NCBI GenBank assembly: GCA_004009845.1
Contig: RMBW01000004.1
Coordinates: forward strand, 124,001 to 188,000
From: Davidsoniella eucalypti
Lineage: Eukaryota > Ascomycota > Sordariomycetes > Microascales > Ceratocystidaceae
DNA: 64,000 nt
Direction of reading: 5' to 3'
The notes under the pieces were generated by a model. The model was not told the DNA's origin, did no database searches, and saw only the letters and a list, made by a program, of their open reading frames with translations. The position numbers were made by a program, and so were the translations under genes. Positions 26,017 through 38,341 of the stretch are shown here, piece by piece (the first letter of the stretch is position 1; every line of letters starts with the position of its first letter).

Positions 26017-26642
26017 TTACAGCAATTCAAAGTCATCCAGCTCATCACGGTATTTCATGATGTTACGCTTGATCTTGCTGCCGACAGTCCACGTGACGAA
26101 GTCTTCCATACTGCGAGTCACCAAGTACGCACAGTCAGTGATAGTTTCTGTACCAACACGAACATGGCCCTGCTCGACCATCTTCGTAGCAGCCTGGACG
26201 TTCTCAGCCATGCGTAGACGGGTCATGACCACAGGCAACCGGCGACGCGCAAACGCCGCAACGGTGACATCGTGCTCAACGGCCGAGAGTTTCGACGTGG
26301 TTCCGAGAACGCCCATGTCGTGCAGTTTGTCCAGAAGGAGCTCTTCATGCTTGTGGCGCACGGCGTTGTCGGCGGGGAGAAGACTGAGGCGATGGGCCAT
26401 CTGGCGGAGAGACTGTTCCGGAAAGAAGAGATGATTGTTAGCTGAGATCAGGCTAAAGATAAAGAGCTGATGGTTAGATGTTAACATACGCCACATAGAC
26501 GGTTGTACTTGTGGTAGTCCTCAGGCTTCTGGATCATGTAGCGACGGACAACGTTGGCATCGCGATGCTCGTTCTTCTTGTAGTTGACGAAGTCGACCTT
26601 CTTGAGGAGCTTTTGCTCATGGTACTTGAGCTTGCGGACCAT
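26017..26642 (-). CDS. IMP3: U3 snoRNP protein IMP3
   Basis: Two exons, 26642-26490 and 26412-26017, separated by a GT-AG intron of 77 nt, give 182 residues, matching the usual IMP3 length. The N-terminus MVRKLKYHEQKLLKKVDF is characteristic, followed by RRYMIQKPEDYHKYNRLCG and SLRQMAHRLSLLP. The C-terminal half carries an S4 RNA-binding domain (RRLPVVMTRLRMAENVQAA, EQGHVRVG) and ends in the conserved YRDELDDFELL. IMP3 acts in the nucleolus in the small-subunit processome, helping the U3 snoRNA pair with pre-rRNA. It is divergently paired with the mitochondrial bS18 gene across 421 bp. Confidence 0.93.
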
Positions 26643-27063
26643 TTTGAACTAAGGAGTAAAAATAATGAATAGACTTGATGTTCTGAAAGCCAATCGAGCT
26701 GATGAATTAAGCGCTCTATTATTCGTCGTTGTTTGTTGACTTTTTGAATTATGCGCCAATCGTTTTTACTTCAATTGAAGCTTTCTTTGCGCAAGGCTCT
26801 AGGAAAGTTTTTGGCGGGGCCGTCCACCTAAAAAATAGCGGTGAGGAGCGGCAGAAAACCGGACTGAACCCTCCGACCGGCTTTATATAGCCTTGCCTAC
26901 CAAAATCATCACCAAATTATAAGGACTCCGGAAGAAGCTTTAAAGTGGTTCTGAGAAAGGAAAACTAGCCTTGCTAATCCATTTATTACCCCGGAATTAC
27001 CCTCCGGACTCCAACGAAACACGGAATAGCAAGAAATCAGTTACAGATAGTAGACCAAACAGA
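26643..27063. promoter_or_regulatory. Divergent promoter, IMP3 / bS18m
   Basis: 421 bp between the start codons of a cytosolic ribosome-biogenesis gene and a mitochondrial ribosomal protein gene. Both promoters must be within it. It is A+T-rich near IMP3 and GC-richer in the middle; no named motif was recognised. Confidence 0.5.
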
Positions 27064-27816
27064 ATGGTCCCGAGATTACCGCTCTCTTTGGCTGTGAAGC
27101 CCGCCGGCTTCTTAACCGGCCTATTCACTCGAACCTTTTCCAGCGCCCCCGTCGTTGCCGGTACGTCCCCTAGTGAGCTCTCCATAGTGTCCACCGCTAA
27201 CCTAGACCTCCTACGATATCATCAAATAGCTCCCCAGAACCCATCACGTGCCTTGCTCGACCTAGAAGCTCCAACCCGCCGGACAGTGACCTCACGGCAC
27301 GACCATGCGCTGCGTCTGATGACCCAAAACCAGAACCGTATCTCTGGCTCGCTAGCCACGCAGAAGGAGATGCAGGAACGCAAGGTCAGCGAGGATTATC
27401 TACGCCAGGCGCCTCGTCAGTGGAAGCGCGGTGATGTCTATGCCCCGCGTGACCTAAGCTTTTCAGAAATGAAGAAGTGGAGGCGCTCACGTCAGCGGAA
27501 TGCCGATGTTATCGACTATCTAGGCATTAACCCTATGGATATGTATGCGGTAGGTTTTTGCTTGGTCTCTTCTCTTAGGCTCCTTGGTCTTGCTCGTTTT
27601 ACTAATTTACTTTGTTAGAACGCTTCTTTCATTTCCGACTTCACTACTAGCTTCGGCCAGATTCAGCATAGCAAGTTGACTGGCTTGAGACCAGTAAACC
27701 AACGCAAGATAGCTAAAGCTATCCGTCGTGCCATCGGTCTCGGTCTTCATCCTTCAGTCCACAGACATCCCGAAATTCTGCGCGCAGAGTTCGGCCTTCG
27801 CAAGAGCAAATGGTAA
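27064..27816 (+). CDS. RSM18: Mitochondrial small-subunit ribosomal protein bS18m
   Basis: Two exons, 27064-27549 and 27619-27816, with a 69-nt GT-AG intron, encode 227 residues. The start MVPRLPLSLAVK was chosen over an upstream in-frame ATG (26971) because it opens a basic, Ser/Thr-rich presequence (about residues 1-40) expected for mitochondrial import. The C-terminal third is the S18 domain: RKVSEDYLRQAPRQWKRGD, DVIDYLGINPMDMY, then across the intron FISDFTTSFGQI, TGLRPVNQRKIAKAIRRAI and a basic end. bS18m belongs to the mitoribosomal small-subunit platform. The N-terminal extension is normal for fungal homologues. Divergent to IMP3. Confidence 0.88.
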
Positions 27817-28275
27817 ACGGCCTATGTGGTGCCAAACCTCGTGGCTATTCACAAGGAACTGAGTATATAAAATTATATATTCGTTGTTCCTAAGTCTATG
27901 ATGTCCTGTTGTAGTCAATGTTGGCTTTGGCTTATTTCATGTACAATATTCAAGATCTTTATTCTCTAACCCTCGTCCCACATACATATGTATCAATACA
28001 AGCGCTCTGTTTTCTTTCACTTAATGTCCATCGTTATTTAGTAGTGAAACTATCAGACAAACAGAAATGGTATATGGTACAGGCCGAAATCCGCCAAGAA
28101 TGGAACAAACGGCAAATATGCTAGATATAAACAAAAATAAACGGGAACATGAAAATAAAAGACACAAAGAATGCAACTATCAAATCGTACTTATACACTG
28201 TGGGTTTTGTAACCGACTAGAAGTCTTGCTGGGGTAAAGAACATCCAAGTCGGCCTTTACTGTTCTAATTTGGTT

Positions 28276-30889
28276 TTAAGCTCTTAGCTCACGAATGACC
28301 CGGAACTTCTGTAAAAAATGTGCCGTCACGTCACGGCCGATATCCTCAAGATCCATCCATTGATGGGGAAATGTCGCCTTAGCCCAGCCTTCAAAGCTAC
28401 GCTGGAGATCTTGCCCTGGAAGTGCGTTATAAGAAATGCCAAGACTATCGTCAAATGTTAGTACCCATTACACAATTATTGATATCAATAACTTACATGT
28501 CTGCGTTTGGGGGATAGCCGACGCTAGCCTCCATGCCCTTCAAGAATGTGATGACATCACTTATCACACCGTTGCCCGCCAAAGCTCCTGCAAATGCCGC
28601 AGATATCTTGAGTGGAATATCAATCTCCATTCTTTCCAAGTTACGCCAAATTGTGCGTGCCGTTTTATCTCCGAACGGCATCTGCTCACAAATCCAGAAA
28701 ATGATGGCGATACTCTCGTATGAAGGGCCCTCGATCGAATGCGCAATCTCGTTCCAGAATTCGACCGAGCGCGAGTGCTGTCCACACGCTCCAAAGGCCA
28801 TCATAATGGCATTGTAAAGTTGCGTACTTGGGTTTACATTTGGGTCCATCTTCAGCAGAGAATATACCCGTTTCAGGCCCTCTGGAGATGGACATACTGC
28901 AATCAGCTCTAGGGTACGCACGTAGTCTTCTGTAGTTGGATGGACATCGCTGTTGAAATGGCTCCGCATGTTGCCAAACACCTGTGAAGCCTTATCGGCG
29001 TCACCACGGCGGAAGAAACCTTCCATGGCGCGCACACGATCTTCACGGCTTGTTTCTGAGAAGAAATGATGTAGCATGTTGTATGCTTGCCAAGCACGCT
29101 CTAGTGAGTTACTAGGGTCAAGGATAAATGAAATGAAGGCTTCACGAATGGATCCTCTTTGGCCGGCACTAAACTGGAAGACATTGAGTGATAGTGTGTC
29201 GATTAGGTCGGTGTTCTCGTTATGTCTTAAGAATGCAATCGAGAGGGCTACAACCGTGTCGGGTTCGAGTGTGATAGAGCGACTTTCAAGGTCAGATACC
29301 ACTCGCTTAGCAAACACAAGGTCTTGTGTGCGGCTGTGGCATAGAGTTCGGATAAACCTGTTGACCATGGGGACATCTTCGTCTGCGCTACTTTCTGCGA
29401 GCTGGAGATCGTAGTATGCAGCTTTGCAGCCAGAAATGTCCTCGGCACTAAGTCGATACTCTAATTGTAATATGAAGGTACTGGCATTGGGTTTGATGCC
29501 AAGTTCTGTTGCCAAAGTACCGAATCGCTCTGCCAACAGCGGCTCATGTCGATCTATTGCTGCGCGGATCAAGCAGTTTATAGTATCGATATCGGGCCGC
29601 ATTAATTCATCGCCGGGGTTATTCTGAATCATCACTTGGAACATGCGGTTGATATCTTGGGTACCCTTTCCCAGAAGCAAGACAGCCCATTGGAAACTGA
29701 CATCCCATAGAGATTTCCGTGGGTTAGATTCGATCAAATTCTGGAATATGTCTTTAGCCCATCTGCTTTGCTGTGTCCGGGTAGCGAATTTGAGGACCTC
29801 ATAGTAAGTGTGAGTGGTTGGTTGCCATTTTCCATAGATAGGTTTGCGGAACCAAAGTTGTGTCTCGCTGACTTTATCACGTTGTGCGTAAAACACAGTC
29901 ATGATCTCGTGGAATGCTGGCATGTATTCAACGCCAGCTAATTGTGCAAATTCCACAGTCTGAATCAGTTCCTTCTCTTTGCCTTCTTTTGCCAGCCCGC
30001 GCATCACATTAATCCATAGCGACTTGCTCCCTTTGTAGATCCGGTCGTTGAGCATGAGCTGTTCCCAATACGGCTTCAAAAGATCAGACGCCTCGCTAGC
30101 TTCGCCGTACTGCGACATGGCGGTGATGTAGTATCGAAAGTCGTCGTTGTCTGCGCTTGGATAATTACGCGGTGGGTTTGGATCAAGGGCTTCCGGGTCT
30201 GATATCTCAGTGATCTGTGTTTGGTTACTCTCCTCGTCCGACTGCTGGAACTCTGAACTGTCACTGCCAAATGCGCCATCTCGATCTTGATGGCGGCGCT
30301 TCTGTATCTCCTCATACAATGCGCGCGAGAATGCCATGTGATACGTTGGATTGTCTTTTGGCGGCCTTAATAGTGCCTGTCGAGCCGATGCAAGCTCCTC
30401 GATCGTCAAGTCCTTGCCACCCTCGTCTAAGGGATCCGCGAGTAGATATTGAAACAGCCGATGGCATTGGTTGGCCTGTGAGCTGTTGATGGGAACTTTG
30501 TACTGATTCTTATAGGTGAATAAATCATTGAAGGCGCGCATCAAAGTAGTGCGTAGCTGACCACGTAGGTTATCGTTCATTCGCCCAACCCACTTCAGAA
30601 TGACTTCCCAGCCAGGCTCTAACTCTATTTGTTTCACAACACGTTTGTTGGTGTTGAACATGCCGCTGATAAATGTGCGGCTCTGGCCTACTTGGATCAT
30701 TGGTCTCAAAGGTGCTTTCCGAGTGACATGTTGGGCAGAAGACAAGAAATATCCATGGCTGTTCGCACGATGAGCACAGCAGTTCCTAGAAGCTGGCGAA
30801 ATGGGAGTTGCTGCTGCTGTTGCTAGGGCTGATGTTGGAATAATCGCTGCAGATGGCCGACAGGCGTGGCGAGTGAAACTGGCCCGCAT
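28276..30889 (-). CDS. CIA84: CIA84-like complex I assembly protein (PPR)
   Basis: Exon 1 30889-28497 and exon 2 28444-28276, with a short GT-AG intron, give 853 residues. The frame continues 48 codons upstream, but the Met at 30889 opens a typical mitochondrial presequence (MRASFTRHACRPSAAII) and is preferred. Conserved-looking blocks include ELEPGWEVILKWVGRMNDN near residue 95 and many degenerate two-helix PPR-like units through the middle and C-terminal half. Domain order and length fit CIA84 of filamentous fungi, which assists assembly of the membrane arm of respiratory complex I. The second exon adds the final 56 residues (GISYNALPGQDLQRSFEGW to RVIRELRA). PPR families look alike, so the paralogue is likely rather than certain. 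Confidence 0.8.
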
Positions 30890-32146
30890 CGTGACTTGAA
30901 GAGCAGATCGGTGTCGTGGAAGATAGAACGAATTACAACAAAGAGCTTCTGTGAGACCGGCGATCGTTAGCTTAAGAAGCGGGGATGGTTTAGAACAATC
31001 GCCATCATTGTTTTCGTATCGTGAGGAAAACAAACCTAGACATCTTCAGATGGCTTAAGTGCACAAACTGGCTGCGATGACAGCACGGACGCCAATTGAT
31101 CGGGATTCGATCGAAGAAGCTGCAGCAGTACACTTTACTAGTTGTCGTACGTCGTCTGTTAGCTGCTTCTTAGTCCATCTCACGATCTATGAAGCTTAAA
31201 TGCGCTAGTATGAGCCTCTGTTATCAAGGACGCTCATAATGTGGATGGTCACGTGATTTGGCCGGGGAAGTTAGTGGATACAGACACTGAGCGAAGGAAG
31301 CTCCAGTAAGCTTAATCATGGGGTTGAGTGGGCATTCTCTGTAGAATAAGTTGGTGAGAATATAGGGAAGATGCTAGTCACTCATTTTACACTGCGATTC
31401 ATTTTTAGCTCTAATGTCTACTTCATATTCTAACTTGGTTCTAGATTTTTGGTTTGTAATGAATGGAATGATATGATTGTGGTTTCTCTTAGGGTTAGGT
31501 GTAAACTTCCTAATCTGTAAAACTTGACTTGCAGGAGATCTTGTGTTGAATATTTGCTTGGAGTTGATAGGTTTAGTTAAGAGATGCGCTTATGAGACAT
31601 ACAATCAGAAGATTGAGCTTCTAGAAAACGCCTAGTCTGCTTCGCATTTTTGCTGTCGTTAGCTCACAATAAGATCTGTATCATCGCCTATTGACATAAT
31701 TCATTAAGCCCGCAATTAGACCAAAGATTTGAAGACGTCAGAGCTGCAAACTAGCTCCCGATTGGCCAGTAGAAACACACGGATAGGAAAAAAAAGCGGG
31801 CCCTATCAAGGCTTGTAACTGTTTGGTTTGTTAACAGCTTGTCAATTTCACATTATCTAGTATTCTTAGTTGCGCTACAGCGCTCTTTTGCGGCTACGTT
31901 GTTGTTTTTGTTTTTGTTCTTTTTTTGCTTCATCACCTAGAAAAGTCGAGTCTGGACTTGGCAATTTATTCGATTCGTGCTGCTGATTAAGTAGCAACTT
32001 GAAAGTACAGACGATCTTTTCAAGTATAGCCAAACTTTGTGGCGTAGACTTAGACTCTACTTCCGAATCAATATCAATTTAGGCTGTTTAGTTTTAATTT
32101 AGGTGTGACTCGAAGACATTCCATCCATCCCACCTGAATTCCAGCT
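30890..32146. other. Divergent intergenic region, CIA84 / SCJ1
   Basis: About 1.26 kb containing both promoters. Beyond poly-T tracts near 31,920 and a leader-like segment before 32,147 nothing specific was seen; no unfolded-protein-response element was recognised with confidence. Confidence 0.45.
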
Positions 32147-33468
32147 ATGATGCTGAGGGCGACTGTTCTGTTGCTGCTATTAGTGGCATTCTGCCAGCTT
32201 GCATTCTGTGCCGAAGACTACTACAAGGTGAGTTATGGTCTGGATTTCTTGTATGCTCACCTTAGTTAACAATTGGTGTCTTATTCTATCGCTAGGTTCT
32301 CGGTCTCAAGAAAGATGCCACCGACAAGCAACTCAAGTCTGCGTATCGACAGCTAAGCAAGAGATATCACCCCGACAAGAACAATGGCGACGCCGAAGCG
32401 AAAGAAAAGTTTGTCGAAGTGTCTGAAGCCTACGAAATCCTAAGCGATACCGACACCCGCAATATCTATGACCAACAAGGCCACGATGGCATCAAACGTC
32501 ACAAGGAAGGCGGTGGCCGCAAGGGCGGCCATGACCCATTCGATCTATTCTCGCGCTTCTTTGGCGGCGGCGGTCACTTTGATCAGCGCCAGCGCCGCGG
32601 CCCTAGTATGGAACTGCGTGTTGGCATGTCACTGCGCGATTTCTACAACGGCGTCGATACAGAATTGCAATGGGAGAAGCAGCACATTTGCGAACAATGC
32701 GCTGGCAGTGGCTCGGCCGACGGCAAGGTTGAAACATGCCCTCAGTGCGGCGGTCACGGTGTCCGTCTCGTTAAGCAATTCTTGGCGCCTGGAATGTACC
32801 AGCAAATGCAGGTTCCATGCGACCAGTGCAACAAGCGCGGCAAGATTGTTAAGCACAAGTGCAAGGTCTGTGATGGCGCGCGCGTGGTGCGCAAGACGAC
32901 GCCTATTCAGTTCAAGATGGGCCGTGGTGCTGAGCGTGATTCGCGGGTGGTTTACGAGAACGAAGCTGATGCGGACCCGGATTGGGTGGCGGGCGACCTT
33001 ATCCTCAATCTTGCCGAGAAGCCGCCGGGTCTGGAAGAGGATAACCCGGATAATGTCGATGGCACTTTCTTCCGTAGACGCGACAACGACTTGTACTGGA
33101 CCGAGCTCCTCTCACTGCGTGAAGCGTGGATGGGAGACTGGACACGAAACATCACTCACCTTGATGGTCACATAGTCCAATTGAAGCGCGAACAGGGCCA
33201 GGTCATTCAGCCAGGCCATGTCGAGAAGATTCCCAACGAGGGTATGCCTATCTGGCATGAGGATATCGACGATGTGTACCACGAGACCAAGTTCGGTAGT
33301 CTGTATGTCGAGTACGTTGTGGTTCTACCAGACAAGATGGACAAGGAGATGGAAAATGACTTTTCCGAGCTGTGGCAGAAGTGGAGAAAGAAGATCGGCG
33401 TGAATCTCGACGAGGAACTTGGTAGGCCGGTCAAGTCGTCCAAGGAAAGCGATCATGATGAATTATAG
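32147..33468 (+). CDS. SCJ1: ER-lumenal DnaJ chaperone (Scj1/ERdj3-like)
   Basis: Two exons, 32147-32227 and 32296-33468, with a 68-nt intron, encode 417 residues. Exon 1 is a signal peptide (VLLLLLVAFCQLAF) with likely cleavage near CAEDYY. The J domain follows (residues about 25-90) with the catalytic HPD at 52-54, then a Gly/Phe-rich linker. Four CxxC zinc-binding motifs follow: CEQCAGSG, CPQCGGHG, CDQCNKRG and CKVCDGAR, the last two departing from the CxxCxGxG consensus. A C-terminal substrate-binding region completes the type I DnaJ order. The protein ends in HDEL, the fungal ER retention signal, so it should act in the ER lumen as Hsp40 partner of BiP/Kar2. Two tandem ATGs start the frame; the first was taken. 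Confidence 0.95.
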
Positions 33469-33858
33469 TTTTAGTTCGATAGAGCCTAAGCGGCCTTTCC
33501 AAGATAGAATACAAACACACACGAGCATATTGAATTGCACTTTTCCAGAATCCGCAACTGTAAATTGCCAAAGAAGATATGAGAAACAATAGAGTTGGCA
33601 TTAAATCATATCGTCATGTAGTACGAAAAATATAACGGAATGGAATCATGAAATGGGAAGGACAACAATACAAACAATAGAATGGCAAGCGCTGACTAAA
33701 ACAAAGGTAAGATATCGCGATAGACCAAGTTCCGTGAAAACGGAAAGATCAACCCAAAACAAAAACAGAAAACCCTCACCACACGCTTAATTTTTCCTCG
33801 AGAAAGGTGAAAACTTTTCTCTTGTTTCTTTCAGCTCACTTGACCCCCTTGATTCACT
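33469..33858. other. Convergent 3' intergenic region
   Basis: About 390 bp, A-rich, holding the 3' ends of SCJ1 (+) and the SR-rich gene (-); nothing else seen. Confidence 0.5.
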
Positions 33859-36800
33859 TCAAAGAGATTCATGGCGCTCCCGCTTCTTACGACTTGACGA
33901 TGAAAATCGCCCAAACATGCTTCCAGCAACTCTGCGCCACGGCGTTTCGCCTACTAAGCCACTTTTGACGTCTCCGGCCATCTCGTCCAACATCTGCGGA
34001 TCTGACGACATCACTTTCCAGAAACCCTTCACGTGCTCTCCCGCACTTGGGTTATACTCAAACTCGCCTGATCTCGCATTTCCTTGTCTACGCTCTCGGT
34101 ATCGTGGTAGCCCATCACGTGCCCCAGACGCTAGTGGGTGACCGGCGCTATCAAATCGCGGAGGTAGCTCCTCTACATCGTCAGGAGCCGGATATATCGT
34201 TATATCATCGTCACTTTCGTCATCGGCATCGTCAGATTCGTGAGCTACAACAAGATCGAGCCCGTTCTGATTCTCGCGTCGTTTTCGCTCTTTGGGGGGC
34301 AATGCCTCGTGAAGATCGACTATGGTACGTGAGGACTGAGGTGACATGGGACCAAATGTGACACCTTTCTCTAAAAGCCCTTCAGCAAAGGATAGCTGTG
34401 ATGGCGTGAGGGATGTTGATGACATATTTCGGGTAGACAAAGGCGGTAGAGACAAGCCTCTGCGACGCTCATAACGACGGCGATCTCGACGCTCTTCATA
34501 TGACGAAGTGGATGCGGCTATGGTACTACCTGGAGCATCATAGTCATCGATTACTACCACAAAATCACTAGTTAGCGTTTCAAACTTGTTTTGTACATTC
34601 AAGACACAGGACTTAGCATTGAACCACTTAGTTCATGACCTCATTCTAACACTACTATTCCGTTGGACAAAGGGAACTGTCTCAACTCACATATTTCCGG
34701 GATGAATTGGTTCCGGGGTGGCGTGGCTTGGGATTGGACTTGAGAGTGGGCACGGGCTCAGTAGGGAAGCTAATCGGCGGCGGAGGTAGCTCATCCGTTC
34801 CGGGAGTCACGGGATACGGCGGAATGAAGCTATGGTCGGTGTCACCTCCCCCATCCCGGTCATTGAAGTCGAACGCGCCCGGCGATGAATTATACCCGCG
34901 CGTAATCGGCGACGCCGAGGAGAAGTAGTCCAAGGGCGCCTCAGGAACGGCGGGTGGCGGCGGGCGGTACGGCTTGAACACCTTGGGTGGGCGCGGCGAT
35001 GGTGCCGACGCAGCAGGAGAGAATAGAGCCGGCGAAAACAACGGCGTCTCAACCGGTGCGGCCAGAATAGCTAGCCGTGATGGGCGCTTGTCCTTGTTTG
35101 TCTTGCTTGTCTTTCTAGGAGGTAAAGTCATGGGCGAAGATGGGCCCAGAGCAGGACTAGTAGAGGACATGCGGGGAGGTGACGCAGTATAGGAGGGAGA
35201 AAGGGATTGGGGAGGAATGCTACTGGAAGTACTGAGGCTGCTGATAGTGGCGGTGGTTTCTTCTGAACAAGAGAGCGGCAGGCGTTAGGTCGAGGCCACA
35301 CAACAACGGAACATGGAGTGTACGAAACAAAGGACAGACGAGAAGGATGGATGAGAAGTTGCGATACATGAATGGGGGAAAAGATTGAGACTGTTGGGAG
35401 AGGTCTGCCTGTAGTGTGTCTAGGAGGTAAAAATGATGGTATGAGACTTACTAATAGTTGGCGTGCGAGAGCCGCGCTGCGATGGCGGGATGTTTGAGTA
35501 GTCATCATCTAGGCGATCCCGACTACGACTCCGGCTTCTACTTCGGCTCCGACTCCGACTTGGACTCCGATGACGTTCGGTATACGTCTCTTCAACAAAT
35601 TCACTTTCCGCACGATCACGTGATGGCGATCTTGAATCGTGTAGAAGATCACGTTCTCGTGAACGACCACGACTATTAGCCGGGCCATCACTGAGATTTC
35701 CAATCTCACCTTCCTGTCGTCTTTGACGTTCTAGATCAAGCTCCCTCTGCAGATTACGGGCACGACGTTCACTTCTTTCTATCTCTCGTTCATCTCTATC
35801 GCGGGAGCGTTCGCGCTCTTCGTTCAACTTCTTGAGGCCAATGGCAGCAGCACCAGTGCCGATTGCCGCAGCCGTGAAGTTGCGCAGCTTATGGCTCTCC
35901 TTCTTAGGCGGCATCTGTGGTCGCTGTATCGGTTGGTGTGGGTTGCGACGGTCGCTATCTTCCCAGTCCGCATCAAAGCCTGACTCGGGGCCAACAGGTG
36001 CCCGGCGATAGTTGACGGTACGACGGCCAAGACTGCGACTTCGGCTGCGGACTCTTTCATTGCGCATAGCGGGGATCGGCACCTCGTGGTTCCGGCGCAT
36101 CAGCGGCGGTGCCGGCTGAGGGTTAGGGTCATACCTAACCAAGCCTGCGGATTCAGGAGCGGGCACGTCAGCATACTTTCTCAGAGACGAGGCTGGGGCG
36201 ATAACAGCGTCCGTAGTCGGGGCGATGGAGCCAGAGGCAGTGTTGTGACGAGAGGTATGGCGAGTGACCGTCTCGCGAGCCTCAGTTATGCCTCTGGCAT
36301 CATCTGCCACCGTCGACGGTAATGACATGACGGAAAAGGTCGGGTTCGGCTCCACGAACCTAGTATGAGATCGCGACCGGGACGGCGATCGGCCGAGACT
36401 TCGTGAACGAGTGCGCACCGTGTCTCGCACGTCAACGAAGCTATTGTCGCGGTGATGGCGGCCACCCTCGTCATCAGAGTAATAGAGGACTTCTTCGAGA
36501 TCCTCCTCATGGTCCGAGTATCTATCACGGTTCTTGCGGCCTAGGCGGTGCAGAGAGAAGCGAGAGCGCGAACGAGACCGGTCGCGGTCTCGGTAACGGT
36601 CCCCAGAGCCCGAGCGGCCACGCATCTTGTTGAGAAGCTTTGCCGCACTGATACCGGCTAGCCCAGTTGCAGTAATCTCGCCAGCGTTGCGCATTTTACT
36701 GCGAGAACGAGAGCGTGACCGTGATCGTGAATGGCTTCTAAGTCGATTGGCAATGGCGGCAGTAGCGACAGTGCCAGCAGCAACCTTGGCCACACTATGG

Positions 36801-38341
36801 CGGCGGCGATGTGGGCGCTCCTCATCGGAATAACTAGAGTAATCTCTATCACGACTACGACTCCGACTACGCAGTTTATGGGCTAGGGCAGCAGTTGCAG
36901 CCGTTCCAGCTGCAATTTTGGCAATGTTGTGTCGGCGGCGGTGGCGTTTGCCGTCTTCAGAGCTGTAATTACGCGAGCTGCTTCGGCTTCGGCTTCGTTC
37001 TCGGTTCAGGGCACGACGATGCCGGGAATGGCGCGAGATAGAGACGGCATCGGCAATTCTGTCCATGCTCCGGTTTCTACTGTGGCTTCTATTGCGCAGC
37101 TTGTGAGCAATGGCAGCCGTAGCGGCTGTTCCAGCAGCTATTTTGGCAATATTATGGCGCTTATGGTGATGTCTGTGGCCCTCATCGGAAGTGTAGCTTC
37201 GTGAACTACTACGACTTCTACTGTCTCTATGGCGATGCTTGACACGATGGGCGATGGCAGTGGTGGCGGCAGTGCCAGCGGCGATCTTGGCGATACTTCG
37301 GCTTCGGCTACGGCTTCGATGTGGGTGTAGGCGACGTCGTTCACGGTGCTCTTCGATGCTTTCTTCGATTTCGCTTTCTGTTTGAGAGCCGATGCTGGGT
37401 GTGCGACTGTAGCTATGGTCATGGTGGTGGTGGTGGATAATACGGGTTCGGCTACGGCCCCGCGCCTCGAGTTCCTTTTCTTCTCGGCGTGATTGGATCA
37501 TCTGCGCTGTGCCAGCCAAAGCGAGAGCAGCGGCACCCACGCCCAAGGCTGTACGGAGACTACCGTGGCGCTCTCCACTCTCGTGGGCTGACTGGGCCCG
37601 ACGAAGGGCCTCGGCGCCCAGAGCTCCCAAGGCGGCACCAGCCATGACTTTGCTTCCCCGGTTCTCGGGCAGCTCGCCATCTAGATCGCGGCGACTTTGC
37701 ATCAAAGCCGTTATGCCAGCGCCAGCCAATGCGCCTTCCGCCAGACGTCGTCGATGGTGATGGCGTTCATCTTCGGAATAGTAGGAGCCACCGGAGGACG
37801 ATGAGCGACTGCGTCGGCGTATAACCGTGCGACGGCGGTAATGGTAGTGGCCATGATCGCTCCGCTCATCCTCAGTGCCAGAGCCACGGCGATACTGGCG
37901 GTGCTTAACCACCTGCTTCTGCTGGACTGGTGCTGGAGGGGGCGGGAGCGGCGCAGGATGGACGTAGTCATGGCGTTCATAGCGGACAACAGGTCGCTCA
38001 TAGCGCTGCACAACGACGTTCTTAGTGGTGGTTGGAATATATTCTCGCTCTTGGCGCTCGCGCGACCAGTCTTTGCGATATACCAACGCCATGTTGTTGG
38101 CGGCAGCGGTTTCCATGACATCATAGTGGCGGCCACCGCTGGACGAGATCATTTCTGAGCGTGGTCGCTCACTGGTGACCAATGCTGAGGTCGAGGCGTT
38201 GCGGCGACGAGAGCGTGAACTGGGTGATGACGTTGTAGCAACAGCACCGGGTGCTGACACTTTATAGCGGCGAACAGTAGTACTAGTGACGCGCTCCTCG
38301 TCTGAAGAGACATCGCGATATCCGCGGCTGTGGTAGGCCAT
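33859..38341 (-). CDS. Large SR-rich, Gly/Ala-repeat protein (DUF3824-like)
   Basis: Three exons, 38341-35452, 35262-34691 and 34611-33859, joined by GT-AG introns with matching phases (1 and 0), encode about 1404 residues. The N-terminal part alternates SR/His/Arg-rich stretches with five short Ala/Gly hydrophobic segments of one type, IAKIAAGTAATAAIAHKL, at residues about 350, 398, 473, 517 and 558; similar Ala/Gly segments lie near 200-280. Exon 2 is Pro/Ser-rich and disordered. Exon 3 carries charged stretches and a conserved-looking SLTPSQLSFAEGLLEKGVT and GFWKVMSSDPQMLDEMAGD region. The layout matches fungal proteins annotated as DUF3824 or glycine-zipper SR proteins, whose function is not established. 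The repeats could insert in or associate with membranes; that is inference. The antisense strand also has long open frames, a composition effect. Confidence 0.8.

Noticed and set aside
37711..38158. Long frames on both strands opposite or inside the SR-rich gene
   Set aside because: Consequence of the Arg/Ser/Ala-rich codon composition; the main frame has coherent repeats.
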